Positions 15,783 to 24,360 of a stretch of DNA of 64,000 bases are shown piece after piece. Location of the stretch: assembly GCA_016708825.1 (NCBI GenBank), contig JADJEZ010000002.1, positions 1-64,000 of the forward strand, in the 5' to 3' direction. The first letter of the stretch is position 1; each line of letters opens with the position of its first letter. This DNA is from Betaproteobacteria bacterium (GTDB taxonomy: Bacteria; Pseudomonadota; Gammaproteobacteria; Burkholderiales; Usitatibacteraceae). A program made the translations under genes and the position numbers. Under the pieces are notes generated by a model that was not told the origin of the DNA, ran no database searches, and saw nothing but the letters and a program-made list of their open reading frames with translations.

Positions 15783-16623
15783 ATGTTCTCCAGCAATCCG
15801 TTTGCCGAGCTTTCCGCGTTCCTGCCGCCCGCCGTCATGCAGGCCTATGTGGTCTGCATGATCGTCCTGGTCGCTGCGGGGACGCTGTTAGATGTGATCC
15901 ACAAGGGCAGCGCCAGGTATTTCTTCGAGAACTGGCGCAAATCCCGGAGCAAGGCGGTGAAACCCGTCGATGCCGGCGAGCTGGTGTCGATCGCCGTCAA
16001 GACCGGCGTCGTCGACGTCCTCACGTCCGGGGAGTTCTGCAACCCGCGCCGCCGGGTGGCCCATCTCCTCACCATGTACGGGTTCGTGATCTACGTCGCG
16101 ACCACCGCCATCATGATCTTCGCCTATCCGACCGCCGCCACACCCGCGCCGGCGATCCTTCCGCAGCTGTGGTGGCTGGGCGGCCTGATGGCCTGCGCGG
16201 GCGGGTACTGGTTCTGGTTCTTCATCCGGGTCGACGTCGCGGCCGAGGGTCATTCGCCGTTTCGCGTCATGCGTGCCGATCTTTTCATCCTCGCTGCTCG
16301 CCAGCGTGACCCTGGGTCTGCTCTGGGCCTTCCTGCAGGCGAAGGCCAGCAGTCCGGGGGACACCGTCGCCTTCGGCCTGTACATCCTCGCCACGACGGT
16401 CCTCTTCGGCTCGGTGCCGTGGTCGAAGTTCGCGCACATGTTCTTCAAGCCCGCGGCGGCCTTCGAGAAGCGGGTATCCAAGGCCAGTGGCGCAGCCGAC
16501 AATCTGCCGACGCAGACCCGTGACGACCCCGAGCAACAAAAAAGACACTCCATGGAGCTGTTGCGGGACGCTCCGATGGACATGGGGCTCGGCATCAAGC
16601 GCGAAGCGCCCCGCCACTATTAA
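15783..16623 (+). CDS. aprM: AprM, APS reductase-associated membrane protein (frameshifted)
   Basis: The restored protein is about 279 residues. It has helices near 18-40, 97-120 and 128-150 in the first frame and two more (ASVTLGLLWAFLQ, FGLYILATTVLFGS) in the second frame from about 16290, where one extra base shifts the reading. The order aprM-aprB-aprA is the form found in sulfur oxidisers that lack QmoABC; AprM is thought to link the soluble AprBA to membrane electron carriers. A good AGGAGG site precedes the ATG, and the C-terminal tail is polar. The frameshift resembles the others here and is probably not biological. Confidence 0.82.
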
Positions 16624-16667
16624 GAAGCAGCCCGCAAGTTCTGTTGGAATGGATAAGGAGCCGACTT

Positions 16668-17147
16668 ATGCCTACCTTCGTCTACATGACAAGGTGCGAC
16701 GGATGCGGACACTGCGTCGACATCTGTCCGTCGGACATCATGCACATCGACAAGACCTACCGGCGCGCCTACAACATCGAGCCGAACATGTGCTGGGAGT
16801 GCTACTCCTGCGTCAAGGCCTGCCCGCAGCACGCGATCGACGTGCGCGGCTACGCCGACTTCGCCCCCCTGGGCCACAGCGTCCGCGTCCAGCGCGACGA
16901 GGAGAAAGGCACGATCGCCTGGCGGATCAAGTTCCGCAACGGCACGGAAAAGAACTTCCTGTCGCCCATCACCACCAAGCCCTGGGGAACGGCGATCCCC
17001 AAGCTCGCGGATGTTCCCGGGCCCAGCAAGGAAATGCGCGACAGCGAACTGCTGTACAACGAACCGAAATACATCCGCATGGATGAGGGCGACCTGCATA
17101 CGCTCAAGTCCGCCGGTCTCAAGCTGAAGAAAGGCGTGTACTACTAA
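16668..17147 (+). CDS. aprB: Adenylylsulfate reductase beta subunit
   Basis: A 159-residue iron-sulfur protein with two [4Fe-4S] sites: Cys10, Cys13, Cys16, Cys20 and Cys42, Cys45, Cys48, Cys52. The extended C-terminal arm, ending LKLKKGVYY, is known to wrap around AprA. It passes electrons between the AprA flavin and a membrane partner (here AprM). In sulfur oxidisers the enzyme runs from sulfite plus AMP to APS. An AAGGAG site precedes the ATG, and its stop overlaps the aprA start. Confidence 0.95.
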   Translation: MPTFVYMTRCDGCGHCVDICPSDIMHIDKTYRRAYNIEPNMCWECYSCVKACPQHAIDVRGYADFAPLGHSVRVQRDEEKGTIAWRIKFRNGTEKNFLSPITTKPWGTAIPKLADVPGPSKEMRDSELLYNEPKYIRMDEGDLHTLKSAGLKLKKGVYY

Positions 17148-19015
17148 TGGCCACCAAAACGATCGTCGAAGACGGCATCGATGTCCTGGTCGTCGGTGCG
17201 GGCCTTGGCGGCACGGGTGCCGCATGGGAGGCCAGATTCTGGGGCAAGGACAAGAAGATCGTCATTGCCGAGAAAGCCAACATCGACCGCTCCGGTGCGG
17301 TCGCCCAGGGCCTGTACGCCATCAACTGCTACATGGGCACCCGCTGGGGCGAGAACAAGCCGGAGGACCATGTCCGCTACGCGCGCATCGACCTGATGGG
17401 GATGGTGCGCGAAGACCTGCTGTTCGACATGGCCCGCCACGTCGACTCCACGGTGCACCAGTTCGAGGAGTGGGGCCTGCCCATCATGAAGGACCCGAAG
17501 ACCGGGCGCTACCTGCGCGAAGGTCGGTGGCAGATCATGATTCACGGCGAGTCCTACAAGCCCATCGTGGCCGAGGCCGCCAAGAAGTCGGCGGACAAGG
17601 TCTTCAACCGCATCTGCGTCACCCACCTGCTGATGGACGACAGCAAGGAGAACCGGGTCGCCGGTGCCGTCGGCTTCAACGTCCGCACGGGCGACTACCA
17701 CGTCTTCAAGGCCAAGACCGTGATCTGCGGCGCGGGCGGCGCCTCCAACATCTTCAAGCCGCGTTCGGTGGGCGAAGGCTCGGGCCGCACCTGGTATGCG
17801 CCCTGGTCGTCGGCTTCCGCCTACGGGCTCATGATCGACGCCGGCGCCAAGATGACGCAGATGGAAAACCGCATCGTGCTGGCGCGCTTCAAGGACGGTT
17901 ACGGCCCGGTCGGCGCCTACTTCCTGCACCTGAAGACCTATACGCAGAACTGCCTGGGCGAGGAGTACGAATCCAAGTGGTTCCCGGCGCTTCAGCAGAT
18001 GGTCGGCAAGGAATACCTCGATCCGGAAGCCTCGCACCTGACCCACCGGCCGATCCCGACCTGTCTACGCAACCATTGCATCATCAGCGAAGTGAATGCC
18101 GGCCGCGGCCCCATTCACATGGTGACCATGCGCGCCTTCCAGGATCCCCACCTGGAAGAAGTCGGCTGGGAGAACTTCCTCGGCATGACCATCGGCCAGG
18201 CGGTCCTCTGGGCATCCACCGATGTGGATCCCAAGCACGAGAATCCCGAACTGACCACCTCCGAGCCCTACGTGATGGGGTCGCATGCGACCGGCTCGGG
18301 CGCCTGGTGCTCGGGTCCCGAGGATGTCTCCCCGCCCGAGTATTTCTGGGGCTACAACCGCATGACGACGATCGAGGGCCTGTTCGGCGCCGGGGACGCG
18401 GTCGGCGGCACGCCGCACGCCTTCTCGTCGGGCTCGTTCACCGAAGGCCGTCTCGCCGCGAAGGCCGCCTGCAAGTACATCGACGACGGGAAGGCCGAAG
18501 GCATCGTCGTGTCCGATGCGCAGGTCAGCCGCCGCAGGGAGGAGATCTACAAGCCCCTGGAGCACTACCGGATCTACCGCAACGAGATCGTGGCGGGCGA
18601 CGTCAATCCGCACTACATCAATCCCAAGCAGGGCCTGGACCGCCTGCAGAAGCTGATGGACGAGTATTGCGGCGGCGTGACCGTCAACTACATGACCAAC
18701 GAGAAGCTCCTGAACATCGGTCTCAAGAAGCTCGCGATCATGGAGGAAGACCTCGAGAGCCTGGCTGCGGAGGACATTCACGAGCTGCTGCGTGCTTGGG
18801 AATTGATGCACCGTCACCGGGCTGCGGAGTGCGTCACGCAGCACACGCTGTTCCGCAAGGAGACCCGCTGGCCGGGTTACTACTACCGCGGCGACGCCAT
18901 GAAGGTGGACGACGAGAACTGGCACGTGCTGACGGTTTCGCGTCGCGACCCGGAAACCGGCGAATACACCATGGAGAAGGCGCCTTGCTATCACCTGGTT
19001 GCGGAAAACGAGTAG
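17147..19015 (+). CDS. aprA: Adenylylsulfate reductase alpha subunit
   Basis: The 622-residue flavoprotein shows the N-terminal FAD fold (VLVVGAGLGGTGAAWEA) and conserved AprA stretches such as AGGASNIFKPRS, THRPIPTCLRNH and GGTPHAFSSGSFTEGR. It forms APS from sulfite and AMP in the oxidative direction, in the cytoplasm, with AprB. Its length agrees with known AprA and there is no sign of damage. ATP sulfurylase (sat), which usually completes the APS pathway, is not seen within the window; the downstream genes are unknown proteins and an FKBP-type isomerase. Confidence 0.96.
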   Translation: MATKTIVEDGIDVLVVGAGLGGTGAAWEARFWGKDKKIVIAEKANIDRSGAVAQGLYAINCYMGTRWGENKPEDHVRYARIDLMGMVREDLLFDMARHVDSTVHQFEEWGLPIMKDPKTGRYLREGRWQIMIHGESYKPIVAEAAKKSADKVFNRICVTHLLMDDSKENRVAGAVGFNVRTGDYHVFKAKTVICGAGGASNIFKPRSVGEGSGRTWYAPWSSASAYGLMIDAGAKMTQMENRIVLARFKDGYGPVGAYFLHLKTYTQNCLGEEYESKWFPALQQMVGKEYLDPEASHLTHRPIPTCLRNHCIISEVNAGRGPIHMVTMRAFQDPHLEEVGWENFLGMTIGQAVLWASTDVDPKHENPELTTSEPYVMGSHATGSGAWCSGPEDVSPPEYFWGYNRMTTIEGLFGAGDAVGGTPHAFSSGSFTEGRLAAKAACKYIDDGKAEGIVVSDAQVSRRREEIYKPLEHYRIYRNEIVAGDVNPHYINPKQGLDRLQKLMDEYCGGVTVNYMTNEKLLNIGLKKLAIMEEDLESLAAEDIHELLRAWELMHRHRAAECVTQHTLFRKETRWPGYYYRGDAMKVDDENWHVLTVSRRDPETGEYTMEKAPCYHLVAENE

Positions 19016-19073
19016 CGATGCCCATGGCCTGGAGGTCGCGTTTGATCGCCTGCCTGGCGAGAAAGGGACCGGC

Positions 19074-19481
19074 ATGTCCTCTGTCGTGAGCCCGACGAAG
19101 CTGGATTCTCCCGTTCGCGCAGACCCACGCGTGAACATCATTGAAAAGACCGATGAAGAGATCCTGGCCATCGCCGATCCCCTGTGGCGCGACCTCGCAA
19201 AGCACTCGAATGAAGGCAAGTACGGGGAATTCGTCAGGAACTTCTCCACTTCCCTGGCGCTTGCCATGAATCAAGTGGTGGCCGGGCACCAGTTCGCGAA
19301 CAGTGAACTGGCGAGAAGCCTCGCGGAGGACGTCGATTCGCTCGGCATCATCCGCCGCGGCGAGCATGTCACGGTTCTCTACCGGCAGCGCAGCACCAAG
19401 AAGCCCGGCGAATGGCTGGGCCGGCTCGTCCTCGGCTATGAGGACGGAAAGGTCAGGATCTTCGGTGCATCCATTTTCTGA
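19074..19481 (+). CDS. Hypothetical protein of the apr operon
   Basis: A 135-residue soluble protein, not recognised. It contains an ADPLWRDLAKHSNEGKYGEF segment and an IIRRGEHVTVLYRQR stretch that may form a small alpha-plus-beta fold, ending VRIFGASIF. The layout recalls small NTF2-like or ligand-binding proteins, but no catalytic residue stands out. The ATG at 19074 follows AAAGGGA and lies 58 bases after aprA, with an FKBP-type gene 20 bases downstream, so it is probably co-transcribed with apr. Confidence 0.65.
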   Translation: MSSVVSPTKLDSPVRADPRVNIIEKTDEEILAIADPLWRDLAKHSNEGKYGEFVRNFSTSLALAMNQVVAGHQFANSELARSLAEDVDSLGIIRRGEHVTVLYRQRSTKKPGEWLGRLVLGYEDGKVRIFGASIF

Positions 19482-19501
19482 GCTGCCCGTCCGGCTTCGA
19501 C

Positions 19502-20011
19502 ATGCGTGAATCCATCCAGGACGGCAAGTTCGTCGAACTCACCTACAAGGTGACCGACAGGAAGTCGGGGCATGTTCTCACCAGCGTGGAGTTCCCCCTG
19601 GGCTATGTTCACGGCCACAACGAGATCCTGGCCCCTTCCGTTCACCATGAACTGGAGGGCAAGTCCGCCGGCGACGTGATCGAAGTGCCGATCGACGGCA
19701 ACCAGATCTTCGGCGTCAGGGACGAGTCGCTGGTCTTCTCCGATCGCCTCGAGAACGTCCCCGAGGATTATCGGCAAGTCGGCACCTCCATCCTCATGGA
19801 AAACGACAAGGGCCAGACCCGCAGCTTCCTGGTGACGCGGATGGACGACGAGACGCTGACGGTCGACGGCAACAATCCGCTTTGCGGCAGGCAGGTCGTC
19901 TTCACGCTCGAAATCCTCACCGTGCGCGACGCAACCGATGAAGAGACGAGAATGGGCGCGTCGATCATGGCGGGCGCGGATGTCGACCCGTCACTCATGC
20001 GGCCTGTTTGA
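19502..20011 (+). CDS. SlyD-like FKBP-type peptidyl-prolyl isomerase
   Basis: The 169-residue protein has the SlyD-like FKBP layout: an N-terminal half domain with LTYKVTDRKSGHVLTSVEFP, the GHNEILAPSVHHELEGKSAGD segment, and the inserted flap with NPLCGRQVVFTLEI. SlyD proteins isomerise prolyl bonds and act as chaperones, often for metalloproteins. The metal-binding His/Cys tail of classical SlyD is absent. Its position just after aprA and an unknown gene suggests help in folding or metal loading of Apr proteins, which is inference. Confidence 0.82.
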   Translation: MRESIQDGKFVELTYKVTDRKSGHVLTSVEFPLGYVHGHNEILAPSVHHELEGKSAGDVIEVPIDGNQIFGVRDESLVFSDRLENVPEDYRQVGTSILMENDKGQTRSFLVTRMDDETLTVDGNNPLCGRQVVFTLEILTVRDATDEETRMGASIMAGADVDPSLMRPV

Positions 20012-20097
20012 GCAGGGCAGCGCTGAAAGGCATCGGACAGATTCCGCTTCTAGTTACCCGCACCTGCAATCCCGACTTCACGGCAAAAAGGTGACAT

Positions 20098-20256
20098 ATG
20101 AGCGAGCAAAAACCCATCACCAAGGTTCCCGACGGCCACACGCCCTTTTACACGACGCGCCAGATGGCGCCCAACGAAAAGGGATTTGTGGGTTATGAAA
20201 CCGTCTGGAAACCGTTCCAGAAGGAAGTCGAATACAAGACGCCGAAGAAGCCGTAG
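20098..20256 (+). CDS. 52-residue small protein downstream of apr genes
   Basis: A short frame with ATG at 20098 encodes 52 residues beginning MSEQKPITKVPDGHTPFY and ending in a lysine/proline tail. AAAAAGG lies seven to eight bases upstream. It is hydrophilic, with aromatic residues and no cysteine. It follows the FKBP gene by 86 bases and precedes a hairpin, so it is probably the last gene of the apr operon. I do not recognise it; the good ribosome site, phase and codon use support a real gene. Confidence 0.55.
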   Translation: MSEQKPITKVPDGHTPFYTTRQMAPNEKGFVGYETVWKPFQKEVEYKTPKKP

Positions 20257-20277
20257 GCGTCGTGCCGCGGCCGGGGC

Positions 20278-20297
20278 GAGCCCTGCGTGAAGGGCTC
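20278..20297 (+). terminator. Hairpin after the apr operon
   Basis: A perfect seven-base inverted repeat (GAGCCCT / AGGGCTC) with a six-base loop lies 21 bases after the small gene. It lacks a T tract, so it is a weak terminator candidate between this operon and the convergent DUF599-like gene. Confidence 0.4.
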
Positions 20298-20320
20298 CAC
20301 GCCACGTGCTCCGGCGCTTC

Positions 20321-20995
20321 TTACACCGTATCGGTTCGATCGAGCCGTCCGAGCGCGTAGACCAGGCCTGCCGATGCGATCACCAGGAAGAGCGGGCCGA
20401 AAAGCCAGAACACCAGCGGCACCGCGAAGAAGAAGGCCCGCATTCCCGCGGCGTAGTGACTGCCGGCGCGATTGAGGCGCCTGGCGACCGCCTCGGGAGA
20501 TAGCATCGGATGTGCCTCTGGCCCTGGGACGTTCACCATGAACACCACGTGGTTGGCGAGCCGAATGGCCATCGCAAAGGCGAAGAACGCGACGATGAAA
20601 TCGGCCAGCAGGCACATCACCTTGAGAATCCACAGTTCCGCCGAGCTCGAGCCGAAGAGACTCGTGACGTGCCAGCTGCGACTGATGTTCTCGGCCTGCC
20701 CGGTGAGCGTGAGCGCCCCCAGGATGAGAAACGCCGACGTCGTCGCCATGAGCGAGGCACCCATGATGAAATTGCGCAGGGTCTGGACCGCCATCACGTC
20801 CTTTCCGGCGGTGCCCATGACGCTTCGAACCCAGAGGCTTCTGGCCAGCTCGTTCACGCCGTGGATGCTGCTCGTGCGATCACGCCGGGTGCGCGCGAGC
20901 AGGACCGCGTAGTAGACGGCGACGAAGGACACGCTCGCGAGCATCGCCAGCACATCGGCGGCGTACTCGCGAACCCAGGCTTCCGCGCCGCCCAT
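20321..20995 (-). CDS. DUF599-like integral membrane protein
   Basis: A 224-residue protein with four or five membrane helices, near residues 13-34, 73-97, 120-145 and 188-215. Features reminiscent of the DUF599 family include RTRRDRTSSIHGVNELARSLWV after the first helix and NVPGPEAHPMLSPEAVARRLNR in the last loop. No function is known. It overlaps the upstream dehydrogenase gene by one base, so the two are translationally linked. It is convergent with the apr operon. Confidence 0.7.
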   Translation of the reverse strand: MGGAEAWVREYAADVLAMLASVSFVAVYYAVLLARTRRDRTSSIHGVNELARSLWVRSVMGTAGKDVMAVQTLRNFIMGASLMATTSAFLILGALTLTGQAENISRSWHVTSLFGSSSAELWILKVMCLLADFIVAFFAFAMAIRLANHVVFMVNVPGPEAHPMLSPEAVARRLNRAGSHYAAGMRAFFFAVPLVFWLFGPLFLVIASAGLVYALGRLDRTDTV

Positions 20996-21897
20996 CAGGG
21001 ACTCCCGGGAGTCATCACGGGGACCGCACGGGGCACCTGCTCTCCTCGCGATTGCACCGCATCGACCGCCATCACGCTGGCATCCCTTGCGCCATGCCCG
21101 GCAGCAATGAGCTGATCCATCCGGGCGGCAATGGACGGCAGCACCGCCAGCGCGCCGCTTCCGGCAAGTTCCACCATCAGCCCGACGTCCTTGCGCGCCA
21201 TGGCGAGCTCGAAACTCGCCGCGAAATCTCCCTTGGCCATCTTCACGCCGCGTCCTGCCACCATTGCGTTCAGATCGAGAAGCTTGAGCAGCTTCATCGC
21301 ATCCCCGCCGTCGACGCCGCTTGCCCGGGCCATGGTGAGAATGTCTGCGTTGACGGCCATGACGCCGATGATCATTGCGTTGCCGAACAGCTTGTTGACC
21401 GCGGCGAGGTCGGAGCGCTCGCCCAGGTATTCCAGGCGACCGGTCATCTTCGCCAGCTCGGCTCTGACCTGCTCGAAGAGGTCCCTGGGGCCGGCGACCA
21501 TCATCGAACCCTGCGCGTTGCGTGCCGCCGGCGGCCCCATGAAGACCGGACAGTGCAGGTACTTCACTCCCTCGGCCTGGAGACGCTTCGCCCGCCCGGC
21601 GGTGCGCTGCGGCGACGTCGTGGTGTGGTCGACGAGCACCGCTTCGGCAGAAAGGCCGGGGCGCGCTGCCGAAACCACTTCTTCCACGACCGCGTCATCC
21701 TTCAGGACCAGATGGACTCTCGACGCGCCTCGAACCGCCTCTGCCGGCGTCGAGGCGGGCCTGACACCGAACTCGGCCAGCGCCAGCACCTTCTCCGGTG
21801 AGCGGTTCCAGGCGGCAACCGTGTCACCACGCTTTGCGGCGGCTTCGGCGAAGGCGCCGCCGAGCAATCCGGTGCCGAGAAAGGCTATGTTTGCCAT
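20995..21897 (-). CDS. NAD(P)-dependent beta-hydroxyacid dehydrogenase family protein
   Basis: A 300-residue member of the 3-hydroxyisobutyrate dehydrogenase/GLYR1 family. The N-terminal Rossmann fold has FLGTGLLGGAFAEAAAKRG, and the DHTTTSPQRT segment follows. The catalytic lysine region appears as NKLFGNAM. Family members reduce small semialdehydes or oxidise 3-hydroxyacids; the substrate here is not clear. The gene overlaps the interrupted esterase gene by 13 bases, so the three minus-strand genes 20.3-22.8 kb may form one operon. Confidence 0.82.
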   Translation of the reverse strand: MANIAFLGTGLLGGAFAEAAAKRGDTVAAWNRSPEKVLALAEFGVRPASTPAEAVRGASRVHLVLKDDAVVEEVVSAARPGLSAEAVLVDHTTTSPQRTAGRAKRLQAEGVKYLHCPVFMGPPAARNAQGSMMVAGPRDLFEQVRAELAKMTGRLEYLGERSDLAAVNKLFGNAMIIGVMAVNADILTMARASGVDGGDAMKLLKLLDLNAMVAGRGVKMAKGDFAASFELAMARKDVGLMVELAGSGALAVLPSIAARMDQLIAAGHGARDASVMAVDAVQSRGEQVPRAVPVMTPGSP

Positions 21898-22778
21898 GGG
21901 GGTTGTCCTGGAGGAGTTGCATGGTCAGTCGGAAATTCGTCCGCGAGGGCCGGCCGCTTCGGCGATGATACGGGTTGCGATCCGGCAAGCCCGGCGGTCT
22001 CGAGATACCAATCCAGCGCCGAGCGAAGGGGTCCAGGCTCGACCTCGTGTGTCCCCTGGAAGTATTCAAGCCGGAGGTTCGTGAAGCCCGCGCGCTTCAG
22101 TTTCGAAACGACGTCCCGATGATCGGCCGGCGTAGCGACCTCGTCCCCCTTCCCCGACTGCAGGAACACGGGGATTCGCCGGAAGGAGGCATCCAGGACG
22201 CCGAACAGTTTCGCAGCCGGGACCAGCGTCTCTTCGTTTACGCCGGCAAGATACAGGCCGATGACCGTCCGGCCTTCCTTGGCAAATGCAGCCGCGAGCC
22301 AGCAGGAGTGCTTGGCGCCGCCGGAGAATCCTCCGAAGGCAAGCGGAGCCTTCCCGCCTCCCGGCCATTGCTTCCGCAGGACCGCAAGTGCCGCGGAATT
22401 GAGCGCCAGCCGCAGAGGAACCTCGTCCTCCAGGGTGGCACCGGCTTGCACGGCATCGGCCGCCACGACGACCCATCCGCTCTCGAGAGCCGTCTTCGCG
22501 TAGTCACGCAGCAGGCGGCGACTCGAGCGGTATCCGGGATCGGAGGTCGCGCTGATCATTAGCACTGGTCAGGCGCGTGCCATGTCGAAATCCGCGGGCA
22601 CCGCGACGGTGACCAGCGCCCGGCTGACGGGGGACAGCTCCCCCCGCCCCGCGATCCTCCGGAGGTCTGCGGGCAGTTCGACGTCGAACTCCGTGTAGCC
22701 GCCGGGGGCGAGGCCTGATGCCGCGGCCGAGGCGGTTGTCACCAATGACGCAAGCAGCGTCGCAAGGAGGCGGGTCAT
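21885..22778 (-). pseudogene. Exported alpha/beta-hydrolase-like esterase interrupted by an in-frame TGA
   Basis: Read through one TGA at 22569-22571, this is a 297-residue protein: a signal peptide at the N-terminus (RLLATLLASLVTTASAAASG), a strand-rich segment (VPADFDMARA) and a hydrolase core starting PVLMISATSD, with a likely nucleophile in FGGFSGGAKH and a GTHEVEP tail. Homologous layout suggests tryptophan at the stop position, so TGG to TGA is the simplest explanation. The cause may be a true nonsense mutation or a sequence error. Without read-through, a 69-residue fragment and a leaderless 226-residue part would be made. Confidence 0.65.
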
Positions 22779-22901
22779 GATGGCGAGCTCGGGAAAGGCC
22801 CTGTTCGTGAACGCGCTCGATGGGAGCGATCATCTCACGATGGACAGGCGGCGAGTCCGAAAGCCGAATCAGCGCGACGGCTTGATCCGGCTTCGAATGG
22901 C

Positions 22902-22977
22902 TGGTGGGCCGTGAAGGATTCGAACCTGCGACCAACGGATTAAGAGTCCGCTGCTCTACCAGCTGAGCTAACAGCCC
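22902..22977 (-). tRNA. tRNA-Lys (CUU)
   Basis: A complete 76-base tRNA with encoded CCA. The acceptor stem starts GGGCTGT and pairs with ACGGCCC, the D arm is TAGCTCAGCTGGTAGAGC, the anticodon loop is CTCTTAA (anticodon CUU), and the T arm has GGTTCGAATCC. It is the downstream member of a pair with the tRNA at 23006. Confidence 0.95.
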
Positions 22978-23005
22978 TGAAACGGGGGGCACTTCGAGAT
23001 GGGGG

Positions 23006-23081
23006 TGGTAGGGCGTGGCGGATTCGAACCGCCGACCAACGGATTAAAAGTCCGCTGCTCTACCAGCTGAGCTAACGCCCC
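23006..23081 (-). tRNA. tRNA-Lys (UUU)
   Basis: A 76-base tRNA with encoded CCA. The anticodon loop CTTTTAA gives anticodon UUU. The D arm is identical to the neighbouring tRNA-Lys; acceptor and T arms differ. The last acceptor pair would be G-U. Only 28 bases separate it from the CUU tRNA, so the two are likely processed from one transcript. Confidence 0.95.
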
Positions 23082-23136
23082 GGAAAGCGGGAAATTATAG
23101 CTTTCCGGGGGAGTTCGGGTCAAACCGATCCGCCGC

Positions 23137-24261
23137 TCAGGCCTCGCGCATGAGGCGCCAGTACTGGAGCTTCATGGTCGCCCAGGACCCGGCGATGATC
23201 GACAGGAGTGCGACGATCGATCCCGCCGCGAGCGTCGAGATTCCGGTGATGCCCTGGCCGATGGTGCACCCCAGGGCGAGCACGCCGCCGAACCCCATGA
23301 GGATCCCGCCCAGGACGTGGCTCGCGGTGTCCTCTGCGGAGGCGAAGCCCTCCCACCGGAACGTGCGCGTGGCGAGCGAGTACGCGGCCGATCCCGCGAT
23401 GACGCCCAGCGCCAGCGCGATGGTGAAGGTGAAGGCGAGCGACTTGTCGCTCCACAGCAGCAGGATCTCCAGGAGGTAGGCCGCCGGCGCGATGAAGGAG
23501 AGCGACTCCACGGTGCGGCTGTTCGTCCCGAAGTAGCCCATCTCGAGCGTGTCGGGGTTCTCGCCGAAGCCGATGTGGCCGGTGAGGTACCAGCCGGCCA
23601 CGACCGCAAGGCCGATCACCATGCCGCCGAGGACATGGTCGAAGCTCGTGCGGAAATCCCGGTCCTTGAAGACGAACGCGGCCATCGCCACGACCGCCAC
23701 GGCCGCCACCCCGAGATACGCGCCCTTGCGGTCGAGGCCGAACGCGGCCACGAGGAGCGAGGGCAGGTCCTGCCCGGCCGCACCGCGAGCGGCGAGATCG
23801 ACCGACACGGGGTCCAGCCACGTCACGCGCCAGATCCCGAAGAGGCCCTTGATCGTCATGTACGCCGAGATCGCGAGGAAGGCGAGCACCACGACGGACT
23901 TGAGGCTCCCGCCCCCTATGCGCACCAGCGTCTTGTTGCCGCACCCGAAGCCGAGCGTCATGCCCACACCGAACACGAATCCTCCCAGCGCGTAGGACAG
24001 CCACGAGAACCCCGGTCGCGAATAGATCGACTTCGACAGGTCCACCAGCCCGGCCAGCTGCAGGGCGGTCGCACCGGCGATCGCGACCGCCATCGCGAGG
24101 ATCCACATGCGCATGCGCCCCCAGCTGCCCATGTTCACGACATCCGAGATCGCGCCCATCGTGCAGAAGTTCGTGCGCTGGGCGACCGCGCCGACGACGA
24201 AGGCGATGCCGAAGCCGGACCAGGCGATGAGAGTGGGCAGGTTCGAGGCGGTGGTGCTCAT
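23137..24261 (-). CDS. YeeE/YedE-family (DUF395) sulfur-compound transporter
   Basis: The 374-residue membrane protein matches the YeeE/YedE family: about nine helices and conserved cysteine-glycine motifs NFCTMGAISD, GFGCGNK and LGCTIGQG. YeeE (TsuA) takes up thiosulfate by passing it along such cysteines; whether thiosulfate is the substrate here is inference. I use the ATG at 24261, which gives MSTTASNL. The 100 bases upstream, between this gene and queC, carry two inverted repeats like those near apr and tusA, which supports co-regulation with the sulfur genes. Confidence 0.88.
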   Translation of the reverse strand: MSTTASNLPTLIAWSGFGIAFVVGAVAQRTNFCTMGAISDVVNMGSWGRMRMWILAMAVAIAGATALQLAGLVDLSKSIYSRPGFSWLSYALGGFVFGVGMTLGFGCGNKTLVRIGGGSLKSVVVLAFLAISAYMTIKGLFGIWRVTWLDPVSVDLAARGAAGQDLPSLLVAAFGLDRKGAYLGVAAVAVVAMAAFVFKDRDFRTSFDHVLGGMVIGLAVVAGWYLTGHIGFGENPDTLEMGYFGTNSRTVESLSFIAPAAYLLEILLLWSDKSLAFTFTIALALGVIAGSAAYSLATRTFRWEGFASAEDTASHVLGGILMGFGGVLALGCTIGQGITGISTLAAGSIVALLSIIAGSWATMKLQYWRLMREA

Positions 24262-24315
24262 GGGGGACTCCCAAGAATGCGGTCCATTATTCGGCATGCC
24301 CCCCCGGCGACCCAT

Positions 24316-24352
24316 CCCTCCAAAGGGTTAGGGGTCGATACCCAGGTGGGCA
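24316..24352. promoter_or_regulatory. Inverted repeats upstream of the YedE-type gene
   Basis: The yedE promoter region holds TACCC-AGGT-GGGCA (24339-24352), an almost perfect inverted repeat, and a weaker copy (TCC-AAAG-GGTTA) near 24319, about 22 bases away. They lie 55-91 bases before the ATG. They match the pattern at the tusA, aprM and fcc promoters. Confidence 0.5.
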
Positions 24353-24360
24353 GGAGGCAC

